Assembly (NCBI GenBank): GCA_016630905.1
Contig: WBMQ01000012.1
Span: 930,001 to 994,000, forward strand
Origin: Capillidium heterosporum
Lineage: Eukaryota > Entomophthoromycota > Entomophthoromycetes > Entomophthorales > Capillidiaceae
Direction: 5' to 3'
Length of the DNA stretch: 64,000 nucleotides
A program made the translations under genes and the position numbers. Under the pieces are notes generated by a model. It worked only from the letters and a program-made list of their open reading frames with translations. It ran no database searches and was not told where the DNA came from. Below, in pieces: positions 45,633-57,898 of this stretch. Position 1 is the first letter of the stretch, and every line of letters begins with the position of its first letter.

Positions 45633-46137
45633 GTGAGCAGCAAATTAAATTTCATATTACGTCTTTTACTATTGCCATCTCCGACGAGTCAAGTGTTGCA
45701 AATAAACTTTGGGGCTGTGATCAAGCATAGCAAATCTACCTTTCCTATCACAGCAAATAAAGGCCTTCTAAGAGCCTACATAAACAGTATCAAGACCTAC
45801 AGATACCAGGTCAATAAACTCATATTGCCATTAATCAAGAACGATCCCAATAACATCCAACTACCCTACCGATACATATCACTAATTTATAAAATCAAAA
45901 GCTCATCAACAAAATATCAACTTATTAATCTTAGTGAAGACAAATTGGGTATAGCGAAACTTTTCCAAGTTATCAAAGATCTGAGTAGTCTTGTAAATTC
46001 AAGTATCTGCAACATTTCTACAGTAGGTATGGGTATTTGAAAAGTCAGTTTGATGTAACAGTTCAAACTGGAAGCAATGATAGCCAATATTTTGAGGAAG
46101 AGTCTGAAGAGATATCTAAAGGCTGATCTTATTAAAT
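45633..46137 (+). pseudogene. internally deleted copy of the UVSSA-like gene
   Basis: The frame around 45723-46000 resembles the first exon of the gene at 53725-55088: SKSTFPI, LRAYINSIKTY, NKLILPLIKNDPNNIQLPYR and VIKDLSSLV match SKSTFLI, LRAYVNSIKIY, NKLILPLLKDDPENIQLLYR and VIKDLSTFI. At about 46023 it jumps directly to the last-exon sequence (GTATGGGTATTTGAAAAG, then QTGSNDSQYFEEESEEIS), so roughly 250 residues and all introns between are missing. A stop follows the junction in one frame. It lies beside the aldo/keto reductase gene. Confidence 0.7.
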
Positions 46138-46385
46138 AGTGCATTTTTAAGCTATATAGATGAAGTTCTGGTTTATTTTATGGCATTATAGTATTCGTAG
46201 TACTTAATATCTATTCATTTATATGTATATATATTAATCCGTAGACTTGAATTTGGTAAAATTAAGGTAAGGTTAAAGTGCAGTATGTTAAAAAGTAGAT
46301 ACGAGGTAAAGGTTTACTATTATTAAGATATTTTTTGAAAGGTGGTCCATAATTAAAATCCAATATATCACAACATATCTCAATT

Positions 46386-47348
46386 CTAAAACCCATCGTT
46401 AACACTAACAGCGACATTTGGTGACTGCAGTTGAATCCGTCTAATAAAATCAATCCCGTAACTCGGAACGTTGAGGAGCTGCAACTTCAAGTCCCCTTTA
46501 AAATCTAACGATTCGAAAGGAATATGGATGACACTACCTCCCCATAGAAAAGCTAAAGATTCGAAGGTAAAGTTGACTGGGAATAGTAGTTGGGGGTGCA
46601 TCGCTTTGATGGAGTTGCAGTCTAAGGAGATCCATTCCAACAGCTCCATTTACTTCAATGGGCTATAGCATTTTATATATTGTGTCAAACTGTTCGGTAG
46701 GCTACTATAAAGGACTGATTGAGTCAGGTTGCTAGCGAATGTAAAGTATTCAATAAACTATTGTTAAAGGAATCTAGTGACTGCAGGTTAATGTAATTGA
46801 GCTTATTTAAACTCAGTGTCGTTTCAAGAGATAGGAATTATAAAGCTAATCAAGATTTCCTAGTAGTTTGAAAACTGCATTCCCAAGGTAACTGTAGGCT
46901 CCAGCCTCGTCGTAGTTACATTCATTGAACTTCAGGGATCGTAGTCTGGGGAAGCTTTTCACTAGGACATGTTCAAGATTGGATATTTAGTATGTACGAA
47001 TGCCAACTTGATGACGTGGAGAAATTTTGTTGCAACGTAAGAGTGCCGACTCATGCCTTTGATCGTATCAACACTTTATCTCCAACTTATCCAAGTTAGG
47101 CATATGCTTCTGCAAGTTAAAAAATAAAGTGAATATAACTTTTCAGTTCCTTGATAAATTTACTATCTTTTACTATGGAGCTTTTGTCTAGGCCTGAGCT
47201 GACCTTGCAGTTTTCAGTAAAGTTTGGGATGTAGGATGATGTTAAATTGTTGATTTCAGAACCTTAGATTGAACTAGTTGGGATATTCTAGGCTAGGAAG
47301 TATCTCTTCAACTATGGGATCAGGCAATTTGGCAAAATTTATACTCAT
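46386..47348 (-). pseudogene. decayed F-box-like gene
   Basis: ATG 47346-47348 begins MSINFAKLPDPIVEEILPSL, which matches the F-box-like start at 52225 (MSISFTNLPDLVVEEILFSL). Stops appear after 24 codons and throughout. The last 87 codons (46649-46386) are open and match the end of the 52225 copy: EWISLDCNSIKAMHPQLL against EWLSLDSNFI-MLHLQLL, and DFKGDLKLQLLNV against DFKENLKLQFLNI. The copy therefore spans the whole family length, about 960 bases. Confidence 0.7.
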
Positions 47349-50100
47349 TTTTTCAATCTGCAAGTCGGTATAGAAGACGAATGCCCAATCTTTATACTGA
47401 GAACTTTTAGGATGATGAGGTATTCAAGTTTTTGGCTCAGCTTTGAAAACTATAAAGTTTATATTTTGTAGTAACATTATGAAAGCCTATGAGAATAAAC
47501 AAAAGTATTACATGTGTACTTGGCTTGCATCCATTAAAAAGTATCGATATATTTTACATTGTCCCTTTGAGCTAAATTTTTAAAAGCACCTTTTATATGA
47601 ATAGAAATATTACTACACTTTAAGCTTTAAGTATAATGTGCACTATCTTTTACTACCAATAAATAGTGTAAAGATATGCTACTAATATTTAGGACAAAAG
47701 AAAGCTGCAATGAAAATGGCACAAAATCTCTAATCAAAGAATTCTTTTACAATCCTTCAAACTAGACTCCCTTGGCTCCTATCTTTCAATATTAGAACCA
47801 TACTTTTATTGGGATAGCTCTATCGCATTCGTTTTATTCTAGCACTGGAGTTCGTTGAATATTAAAGCCAAGGGTTGTACATACCCCTTCACTCGGGTTA
47901 GCTACTGGTTTATTTCGTAAGCTTAAGTTGATAAAAACAAGTTACACATTTGCTTACATAGCAAAGTGCCATTTCCAACCATCGTACTATTTTGATATCT
48001 AGAAAGAGGTTATCAAACTACAAAAGCGATAAGAGATCCATTGATAGATAATAATCAGTCGTTTGGCTACAAACCGTACCTTTACGTTTATGAAAGATTC
48101 TGATAATTATCGTATGAACTTTTTCATATCGAACTACAAAGACTATGAAATCAACATTTTGATACTTTGGATGGGCAAATTTTGGAATGTAATTGATGAG
48201 ATATTTCACCACGCTGAGCGAGTATGACTGCTTGGCAGTCAACGTGGTTAAAGTCAGCTTTACTTTTGAGTCTTATGACTAGATAAGAAAATATATGAAG
48301 GGCGGCAGAATATAGAGGAGCTTTCAAATATTAACTCAGCAGCGATAACTAAAGGCGTACCCCTTGCAACGTGCAAAATAGTAGCGGTTTAACTGTGTAT
48401 GTGTTCCTCATAATGGATTCGAATTTAAATAGTAACGGGATTGTAGGCTTAAAAACATGTATAGATTCAAAGGCAATGGTGCCGATGTTGTAGAGGTATA
48501 GGTATTGGCTAGTTATCAATAAAATTTAGCTGGAAATAGATCCATTCTCAACTATATTTGCAGCCTTTATGACTGTACAACTACAAATGCAAGTAGATAT
48601 CAGTCTTGCCCATCAACTTTATATTTAACGGCAATCCAAGCTCTTTGTGTAAATGCTAAGACCTACTGATCATTCACATTTCACGTGAGTGTGTGGGTTG
48701 CAGAAACTTCAGCTTACAACTTATCCAATAGAAAGCTTTACTCGATGGGGAAAAGAACTTGATAGATTTCTAAATCCACCTATCAAATCGATGGAATACT
48801 TAGTATATGAACTAATATACTTTGTAACCTATTGCAGAGTATGTATATATAGTAAAATGAATTTCTTTTTCGACAATTAGGCAAAGGACGAGAAGATGAG
48901 AACAACAAAACTCTATCGTTCGGTTCACGTCTTTTACATTTCCTTGAAAGCTCCTTGAAATGCTAAATTTAGATCGGGTGGTAAACTTTGGATTGCAGAA
49001 TTTTCAGTTTAGAATCTACGCATCATCTTCAAAGAATAATTTTATATCCAATCGAGATCTTATAAGTACATTATTGGATTGGACAAGGGAATTCATAGGT
49101 TTTCTACCGATAACCGAAAATAATTTCAAGGCGCCGACATACGTTTTCGTCGAACAGTTTAGGGGAAGTTATAATAGCTGATAAACCAAAAGCGGACAGG
49201 AGGTTGAAAACTGAACTTTCGTTTTCATACGGCCAATGCACAGTGAGTAAACTGCAAATGTTTTTACTTTCCTATCAAAAGTATGTCATAGCACGTAGAA
49301 ATCTGTCAGTCTAAGGATCCATTTATAGATTAGTATGGGGTGTTGCTCTTCCTAAAGTGGATACTTTATGGGTTCGTCGTTATTTGGAACCTATAATTGG
49401 TGGAACCTGCAAATGCAGCTCCAGGTTTATGGTTTCAATTTCAACATTTGACTTTAAGTGGCACTTGATTAGGATTCTAATCAAACATTAAATTCCTTTA
49501 CGGGACCGGAATTCTAAAGTTTAGCTTTGCTCAATGATGTAATTTAATTTAGGTAAATGGCTTATCAGCGAATTAAAATGATAACTTTAATAGGCAAAAC
49601 CTTAGACTGGGTAATTGACAACTTAGGCAGCAAGACTTTGGTTTAGGCGCTAATTGCTAAAGTACCGAGCAAATGATTGGTTACAATGTACAAAATATGA
49701 TCAAGTTTGCGTACCTCCAACATTCAATTCCTAAACCTTCCTTATCTTATCATGTTGAAACTACCCCACAGGTTATAAAAGGAAGACCTTACCCTTTGAG
49801 AAAACCTATTTTCTCTTTTAAACTGTCATTCAAACTATCCATTGAAATTTGAAGTTTAGTTGCCAAACCATTCAACATCCTTAATCTTTATCTCAAGACG
49901 ATCTATAACTAAATTGTAAGTACGATTATTACATAAGCATACCATCTGTGTAGAAATTAAAAGTAATGCTTATATAAGGGAATGATTTAAAGCTATATAG
50001 CATTGTACTTGGATCATTCTTTACGTTACTTTAATTTATCAGTGAGTTTGGTATATTATATTTTATACCACATCAAACATATACTAACTGCTACATTTAG
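47349..50100. other. decayed region and kinase upstream sequence
   Basis: No intact gene. A minus-strand frame at 48018-48242 and plus-strand frames at 48689-48880 and 48960-49181 have coding-like composition; the latter two share the pattern GLQKLQL/GLQNFQF, so they may be parts of one dead gene or repeats, family unknown. Close to the kinase, 50042-50100 looks like an intron (GTGAGT donor, TACTAAC-like branch ACTAAC at 50083, TAG acceptor at 50098-50100); a further donor GTAAGT is at 49917. Confidence 0.4.
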
Positions 50101-50334
50101 ATCATCATTCTAGTATGGATTTCCAAACCTAACTACCCGCAGGAGACTTGCGAGAAAGCCAGCATCAAACCAATCATTATTACTAAAAATCCGCGACCTT
50201 ACTACCAGTCGCTGGCCAGGCTAGGCAATGCCTTCAGTACATTACCTAGAGAGGAGTCCTGCCTAACTTCCGAGATCCAAGCCAAGCACCCTTCTACGAT
50301 CGACGAAAGTTTAAGTAGCCCTATCGACGATCAG

Positions 50335-51549
50335 ATGTCCACTGATTTCGAGAAGATGGACTTGGTATGCTCACCGACCGAATTCAACGCTACCGAACCC
50401 GAACTATCTACATCACCCTCCGACTCCATAATCTCCAACTCAATTGGAGCAACCCAAAACGACCTACCCAGGTTACTTCACCATTCCAACTTGGATGGTC
50501 CTATGCAAACGCGAAGCCAGAAGATGATGGCACTGCGTAGGGTCAAAACCTTTGCCGCCGAAAGTGTTCCAACCAAATCTAACGAGAGGCCAGCTTATCA
50601 CCGACCAATAACTTCCTCCTCCTACAGCTCCCTCCCCAAGTCGGAGGCTGTCTCCTTCCTCTCTATGTTCGCCAACTCTACCGCTTCTGACCTAACCGCT
50701 TGTAACCCCGATGAAGAGGGTCAGGAGGTAGGGGATTACGTCATGGGAAAAGTCATCGCGACTGGTGCTTTCTCCACTGTAAGAGAGGCTTATACCATCG
50801 ATGAAAGTGGTAAAGATCCTTTGAAGCTAGCAGTCAAAGTCATCAGGAAGACCAGCCAGCCAGTTGAAGAGGATAAAATCGATGAACTGGAAAACGAAAT
50901 CGTGCTGTGGAAGAAACTTAACCACCTCTCCATCCTGAAATTCATCGACGTCATCGATACTGACTACGCCATGTTCATATTTATGGAGCTGTGCCCTAAT
51001 GGCACTTTGCTTGACTACGTCCTCTCCAACAAAAAGCTGTCGGAGACTGAGGCTCGTCAGATGTTTGTTCCAATTGCTGATTCAGTACGTTACCTACATC
51101 AGGATGTCCACGTCATCCACCGCGACCTCAAGCTGGAGAACATCGTTCTGACTAAGGACAATAAGCCTAAACTCACCGACTTTGGCTTAAGTCAGTCCAG
51201 TTGCATTGAGGCTAACCCTGGACTGAGGCCATCCAAAGGTTCGGGCTGCGCTGGCTCGGTTGCCTACTGCCCACCCGAACTTTTTGGTACCGAAGGGAAC
51301 AACGAGTACTTCTCCGATATCTGGTCCCTAGGCATCATTTTATACTGCCTAGTCGCTGGAGAGTTCCCTTTCTCCGATGGTTTCGAACCTAGGTTAGTAA
51401 TGAAGATTCGTAACGGTACCTACACCATGCCAGAATCTTTTTCACCTGAGCTACAAAGTCTTATCCATTCTATGCTCTCCGTCAAACCTAGTGACCGCCC
51501 TACTATTGCACAGGTATTAGCCAGCGATTGGTGTCAAAACCAACTGTAA
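50335..51549 (+). CDS. serine/threonine protein kinase, CAMK-like
   Basis: From ATG 50335 the frame gives 404 residues: a Ser/Thr-rich N-terminus of about 134 residues, then a complete kinase domain to the end. It has the Gly-rich loop GKVIATGAFSTV (139-149), Lys168 in AVKVI, HRDLKLEN (262-269), DFG (282-284), CPPELF in place of APE, and SDIWSLGIILY. The reading frame is also open, with protein-like sequence and no in-frame ATG, from a splice acceptor at 50100 to 50335, so the true protein may start in an upstream exon that I could not find. The type resembles fungal kinases of the Hal/Npr/Prr or CAMK groups; the precise orthologue is not clear. Base composition is clearly richer in GC than the surroundings. 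Confidence 0.85.
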   Translation: MSTDFEKMDLVCSPTEFNATEPELSTSPSDSIISNSIGATQNDLPRLLHHSNLDGPMQTRSQKMMALRRVKTFAAESVPTKSNERPAYHRPITSSSYSSLPKSEAVSFLSMFANSTASDLTACNPDEEGQEVGDYVMGKVIATGAFSTVREAYTIDESGKDPLKLAVKVIRKTSQPVEEDKIDELENEIVLWKKLNHLSILKFIDVIDTDYAMFIFMELCPNGTLLDYVLSNKKLSETEARQMFVPIADSVRYLHQDVHVIHRDLKLENIVLTKDNKPKLTDFGLSQSSCIEANPGLRPSKGSGCAGSVAYCPPELFGTEGNNEYFSDIWSLGIILYCLVAGEFPFSDGFEPRLVMKIRNGTYTMPESFSPELQSLIHSMLSVKPSDRPTIAQVLASDWCQNQL

Positions 51550-52224
51550 GGCGAACATGTGCCCCAATCTGTATTTATTTTTAGTAGGCAAGTTGTCTAG
51601 GTACACTTGCATACAAATTTCTAGTCAAGTTTTTGATCATTATGCTATACTTATCCCTCCTATTTTATTAACATCCGATCAGTGGGCTTAGTTTTGCTTA
51701 CTGGTTGGATTCTGCAGTTCTATATAAATAAACATATATCATCTATTGTATTATAAGAGCTCGTTTGATTTTATTGAGTTTTTAGGATATATTTTATGGG
51801 TTGAGGCTCAATTCTTATCTAGAGAAGGTGGAAGGTACTTGGCCAGTAAACTAAGCAGGATTACGCAGTTGGATGGTTGAGTTTAGCTTCTAGATACTTT
51901 ATAGCGTATAGCATCGATTAGTATACTTAGCTTGAATGGCTATATTTTTTGTGATTGCCTTGCCTGATTAAACATTTGCTAAGTAGAATTTACAAAACTT
52001 CTCATCAAAATTCAAATTGAATGGTTCTGTTTCAACTATTGGCAGTTCTGTTCTAATTTCTCTTTTAAAGGTGTTCTATTTTGGATTCTGGAGTGAACCA
52101 TTAGTTTAAAACTTTTACCTTCAGATAAGGAGATTAAGTCCAAAGTTTTGGATATTCCGTCACTAAAAGCTTTATAGATATAAAGGCTGAATGTTTTTCC
52201 TCCCGCCAGCTTTTAGTTCCAAGC
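51550..52224. other. intergenic region, no gene seen
   Basis: AT-rich spacer after the kinase stop; no frame or motif of note. Confidence 0.4.
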
Positions 52225-53502
52225 ATGAGCATCAGCTTTACCAACTTACCCGATCTCGTAGTTGAGGAAATACTATTTAGCCTAGAATACACTGATTGGT
52301 TTAATTCACAATATCATAACCGACAGTCCAGCACCATCCTACTATCTAAGCTTTATCAAAAAGTATCCTACCAAAAATTATTCGAATATAGTTTAGTCCC
52401 AGGCAAAAGTTTCATTACAAAGTAAGGTAAATCTATTAAAGAGTCGAAAAGCTCCATCACTTTCCGATTTTTTGATATGCAGCAGCATATACCTAACTTG
52501 GAGTGATTGGAGGTAGATATTGAGTATGGTAAAAATTTAGAGCTATTTCTTCTACCTACATTACAAGCCAAGTTGAAGCACTTCTTCCTATTGCTTAACC
52601 TACTTTCTTCAACTGACCTAAATCTTCAAAATGTCGTCCAAGGCCTGAACTGCCTCACAATCTCTTTACACTACCAAAGCCTGGAAAGTTTAAGGAGCTT
52701 GTACCTGCTCAACATACCTCACATCAGATCCTTATATTTGATGACAAAAGTGGCAAACCAGCGGTTTCTAGTCAGTATCAATTCAGCGTGCTCCAATCTT
52801 AGCGTACTACAGCTATATATTTTTAGTTACGACTTCGAATTGTATATAATTGCAACTAAATTTCACCATATCAAGAAACTGATGTTCGAAGAGACTAAGT
52901 ATCAAATCTTTAGCAAGCTTCTCTAAACTGCGATCCTTGAAATTAGGCAGATACGCTTATAGTAGTATAGAAGCTGTTAGATGCTTTGTAGGCTCAGCTT
53001 CCCAACAGCTGGTAAATCTAGAGTTAACTTTACCATCCCCATTGCTTAAGTAGCATTAAACTTATATATGATCAGTTACATCAACTTAGAGTTACTGGAC
53101 TCTTTCAACCATACTTCGATAAGCAATTTACTTTTATTATCTAATTTAATTCCACTGGTCCTTCACGATAACCTGCCGAATACTATATTCCAGAATATCA
53201 AATATTGCAGCCCACTGAAGCGGATGAAGCTATCAGAATGGCTCTCTTTAGATTCCAACTTTATTTGAATGCTACACTTGCAACTCCTACTGCTCCTAAG
53301 CCTTATTACTGAGTATACAGTTTTTCCAGTAGCCAATTGTGATATATGTGCCCCTCTTGATGCTGTAGATTTTAAGGAAAACTTGAAGTTGCAATTCCTC
53401 AACATCTCAGTTATGGTATATAGTTTGTTGAATGGGCTAAGTCATAATTATCGGGTGTTGTTGTTGGCTTCAATGATGAAGATCAGGGCTAGAATAAGTT
53501 AA
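52225..53502 (+). pseudogene. F-box-like/leucine-rich gene with few breaks
   Basis: Starts MSISFTNLPDLVVEEILFSLEYTDWF, an F-box-type N-terminus, and ends with the family tail at 53502. The frame is interrupted by TAA after codon 66 (52423), a TGA near 52504, TAA at 52924, several stops to 53070 and TGA near 53266. In between, long leucine-rich stretches survive (52507-52926), for example LESLRSLYLLNIPHIRSLYL. This is the best preserved member of the family in the window. If functional, it would be an SCF substrate receptor; as it stands it is broken. Confidence 0.65.
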
Positions 53503-53724
53503 ATAGTATATCAAACTTTAACTATAGGCTATTGGTCAAAAGCAACTTAATAACAAACCCTTGTCCAACTATATTCTAACTTTATTATAATTCTATCAGA
53601 TTTAAGTTATAGATTGGTATATATATATTGATAAATGGTGTCCAAGTACTATAAAAAACGTTATAAGAGTGGGCTTAATGGATCTTTATATATTTTAAAA
53701 ATTATTGTTTAATAAGTTCAACCG

Positions 53725-55088
53725 TCAAATCACTTCTTCAAATTCTTCATCAAAGTACTCATCATTGTGATTTCCAGTTTGAAATGTTGAATCAAACTGA
53801 CCTTTCAAATACTCATACCTGTCATAGAAATGTTGTACACCATTCTTCAACTCTAAAAGGAGCTGAAAAGTTACATCAATATCTACAACTTGGTCCATAT
53901 GCGAACAAGTAATTACAACTGTAGTCAATAAATCGTTTATCGAATTTAAGTAAGCACCTACATCGAGTTGACTCTTGTAGATGGTTAACCTCTGCCAGTC
54001 ATCACGGAGGGATTCCTTCAAAGCTTCTACTTTATCAACTTCTAAATTGATTTCCAAGTCGATATCTTTGGTTTTATCTATAATGATCTCTTTAGAGTAA
54101 CTGTTACTGACTAGGCCATTGTCCTGGACAAACTATCGATAGTATTAGTAGAGTAGAATGGTAAAATGAGTACCTGGTTAAAATCGGAAGTTTGATTTCG
54201 CTTAGAGGAATATATGGGTAGGTTTAGGGCTAGGACACTTAGATTATCGAAAATGATATCCTACAGAAAGTGTAAGTGGAGTGTTGAAAATTGTAGGTTA
54301 CTGATGGTCGTAACAGCTCTTTGACTTTGACTTCCAACTCTTTGCAACGGTCCACCAGCTTCAAATAAACTTCGAGCTCAGCAGTCTAATAAAATTTAGT
54401 TTGATACATTTGAAAATAGATCACATTATCAGCACTATTCTCTTCATTTTCAATGTATTTTGTAGATGTTGGTTTTGTTGGAGTATTTGTAGTTTTGATG
54501 TCAAGTTGGAGTTCCTCAGGCTTAGTCGTGTACGCTTTTACCTTTCGAACCACAACCTCGCTAGCATATCCTTTACCACTTTTATCGATATCTTTGAAAA
54601 ACACCTGCTTATGACAACTGTCCTTGATGAAGTTTACTGCTACTTCAAGCTACTAAAAATTAATACAATTTAAATTTACTTTATATACTTACGGCCGGAT
54701 AAAACTTGTTGTAAAGGGCGAACCATTTGAGCACTAATTTCAAGAAAGGCTTGTAAAGTAGGTTGGTAAACTTGGCAGTTTTAATAAAAAACGTATCTTT
54801 AGCTTGAAAGTCCAAGTTGAAGTCGGGGATACTTAGCTTTATGAAAGTACTCAAATCTTTTATAACTAGACTTCTAAATGCTTTACTACGTCCAACTAAG
54901 TCTTCGATTAGGACTAGTAAGTTAACTTTTGTCGGTAAACTTTTGGTTGAATAGGTTCGTAATATGTATCGGTAGAGTAGTTGGATATTTTCAGGATCGT
55001 CCTTAAGTAATGGTAATATGAGTTTGTTGTCTTGGTATCCGTAGATTTTGATGCTGTTTACGTAGGCTCTGAGAATTCTTTTGCTCAT
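53725..55088 (-). CDS. UVSSA-like protein (VHS-like domain plus acidic TFIIH-type motif)
   Basis: Exons 55088-54693, 54649-54425, 54385-54302, 54260-54174 and 54132-53725 join in frame to 399 residues; introns are 39-43 nt and all phase 0. The first 145 residues are helical and resemble the VHS-like N-terminus of UVSSA: LLVLIEDLVGRSKAFRSLVI, KLVLKWFALYNKFYPA and then VNFIKDSCHKQVFFKDID. The protein ends with NDEYFDEEFEEVI, close to the acidic F-x-x-V motif by which UVSSA binds the TFIIH p62 subunit. UVSSA acts with CSB and RNA polymerase II in transcription-coupled repair. The C-terminal zinc-containing domain of animal UVSSA is absent. The start is at MSKRILRAYV; an upstream in-frame ATG exists at 55127. 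The family call is an inference from short matches. Confidence 0.55.
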
Positions 55089-57898
55089 AATGATAAGAAA
55101 GGTAGATTTGCTGAGCTTGGTTATCATTTCATAGTTGATTTATTACACTTAATCCATTGGAAATGGCGGTAGAAAAAAGTAATAAAATTGCATTCATTTA
55201 TTAGCTTGGTATCATAAATCTCACGATATTGCCATATCTTCACATTAAAGCGCAAAAGCTTAAACTTTAAGGTCACGACAACACTTTTAAATAGAAAAAA
55301 TAGTTCCACCTAGGAAATTACTAAATCCACTTCTGAGAAGCATCCTGATATTTATCCTACTACCCATGTCATACGATACTCATAGCTTTAACTAAAGATT
55401 CAATAGGTGCAATCGTCTGATAACTTCAACAGTATTTACAAGTTATTGATGATTTAAAAGCCCATTTCAAGCTCAATTTCGAACCTAATTTTTATATCTG
55501 TCACCGACTATATCCATCAAAATCACTATTTTAGTTGTGTGATTACAATATGAGTATATATTCTTTTAATTTGGCTTTATTGTCACTCTTGAGCATTGGT
55601 CTGCAGCTCTAAAGTCGAGAGGAATCCATAATACCCATTCGACATATAAATTGAGCCGAAGAATCTGCTGTCGTTCAACATTGTCGAACTATAGTATCAG
55701 TATCCACTTGTAAAAGTGATAATATATATATGAATAATTTAAAATAAAAAATGATTTGGAAACAAGTGTAATACAGGTATTATAAACTAAACATATAATA
55801 CTATTAGCTGTGACCCTAAATCAAAATCTTTGAACCTTTACTTGACTTGCTCATTTTCTACAATAGAGCCGAAAACTCATCATCACATATTTGACAAGAA
55901 ACCTTAACCCACTGTCCAATTTATAAGGGGCGTCTCAATATCCATGCCAACAAAACTTAGATTGAGTTGCTTACATCCAACAAGGTGGCTTTTTGATCTG
56001 TTTATCAGTCTAAAATATCGAAATGGGGAGTTACTAAGACTGTTCACTTCCTTAAGCCGATTATTCTGTAGATTTTGGTCTGCGTAGTCTATATCTTTAG
56101 TTTTACCCTGTTAAGCTGGTAGGTTAGATGGATCTGCATTTTTGGTGGGATTAAATTGGAAGGAAATTCTGACTTCAAATTACCATGATTGCCACTTTCA
56201 TCCTCATCTTAATCATCACCAAGTAAGTGGATGGTACTATCGTTTTTACGAGGATAAGTACCCTGATTATGAAACAAATAACCTTCATATAAAACCCACA
56301 GTACAACTTTTGAGTTTCCTCTTTGTAGTTAGCATTATTTATGTTCCCATTGGTATCATTTTTATTGAAGGTGTGGTTAAAGTAACTGAACCCAGTCGAA
56401 AAGCTTTTGTAGGCTGGTACGCTGTTGAACCTTTGAAGTCGAGTAAAAGGTGATTTTGAAGTGCAACTTTTAGTATACTGGATCAGAGCTTAAACATAGG
56501 TGGATATCAACTTTAAAAATAGTTAGAGTTTTCAAGCCTTTCTATACTTTATTAGACTTTTGCAAACTCATCATTATTTTTGTCTTTGATCTATTTGAAG
56601 AAACTGAAAGCTAGAGGCTTCGGGATATAAGCTATCCGTTTATAGAGGAATATAGCTTAAGAGTTAAAGTGATAGCTATAAACATTTTATTAAGCCTTCT
56701 TTTAGGTATAATAGTTGAAAGTTATTGTAATCTGATTACTTGGAATTTGTAGGATAGACTCGCCAACCTGGCTAAAACCTTGAGAAAATAAATGTAGATT
56801 TTCTTATAACTCAGATTTAAAAGGCAATCTAGCACCACAAGTTCAGCCTTGCAACCATACTTGATCATTTCATTTGCTTTTAGATCCGACAGTGACTATA
56901 TGTTACTGTTTTAAAAGTACATTAGCTATATTTTCTTTAACGGTATCGAAGCTTAAGCTTATATAAGTTGAAAGTACTTTCAAAAATCAAAAGTTATAGC
57001 ATAAAGGATATAATCACTTGGCTTTAGAGTAAAAGCCGACTTGGAAATTTTAGATACTCTCACCTTCTTTTATTTAGATTCAAGAGTGGCTTGCCTCGGT
57101 CGAGAAGGAGAAGTTCCTTTTGGTTTGTCTGTCTTTGTCACAAGATCATAAAATTCTGCCTACTTTATTTTCCATCTACATTTTTCCTTCTGCTCAGCAC
57201 TGATCAGTTTACGAAATCACCAGCCAATAAGAAAGTTTTAAATTTAAAACTGCAAAAGGTTCTCAGTTCAATTCCTAATTCAGCGATGGGGGTAGGATGG
57301 AATTTATGGCCTTGGAAACACGATTTATATGTAGTGTTGTTGATGAAACTTGAATATACCAAACATCAATATATGTGAGATATAAGTTGTACGCTAAGGA
57401 CAGTTCAGCTTATACTTATAGTAAGCGTTGTAATCGGCACAAGTTAAACCTTATTCCAAATAGTTTAAGGTTCATGTGGCAGTTGTTCGTTAGGAATAGA
57501 GCAAATATGGACAAATTGCCAAGTTGCAGATATTTCGTGACGTCTACAAAATGCACCTACGTAGAAGCTGTAGAGGCAGTCAAATGCCACTTTTGCTATC
57601 CCTTGTAAAGTCTATGGAGATATAGTGTTAATAAATTAGGCTGCTTGTAGTTTATGGTTATGTAATATTTGTATATATTTCTATTGAATAAGCTTTGATA
57701 TGTATTTTAACAATGGTGGCTGATATAAGCCTTTTAGATACGCTTATTCAAAATAATTCTGTTTGAGGTAGACTCGCCAATCTGATTTTCTATTGGGAGT
57801 TCAGCGTAAAATTAAAGCAAATCAGCGAGCAATTCATTAAAAACTCGCTTTTCAATCAGGAAGTTTGCAGTTCATTTCTTGAAAATTCAACAAACAAG
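55089..57898. other. intergenic region with scattered coding-like patches
   Basis: No intact gene. A plus-strand frame at 56142-56453 (103 codons) has a His-rich start, one hydrophobic segment (LLSFLFVVSIIYVPIGIIFI) and looks like a gene fragment; a weak likeness to the first membrane segment of CDC50/Lem3 proteins is not enough to name it. Frames at 57091-57378 and 57375-57608 look like another dead gene of unknown family. The sequence CGTAGACTCGCCAA(T/C)CTG occurs in similar form near 56755 and 57770, suggesting a short local duplication. Confidence 0.4.

Noticed and set aside
56142-56453. Possible CDC50/Lem3-like fragment
   Set aside because: Only one membrane segment and a few residues agree; the His-rich start does not fit, so I left it unnamed.
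57240-57300. GTTCAATTCC, which resembles a tRNA T-arm
   Set aside because: No matching acceptor stem, D-arm or anticodon arm could be formed around it.
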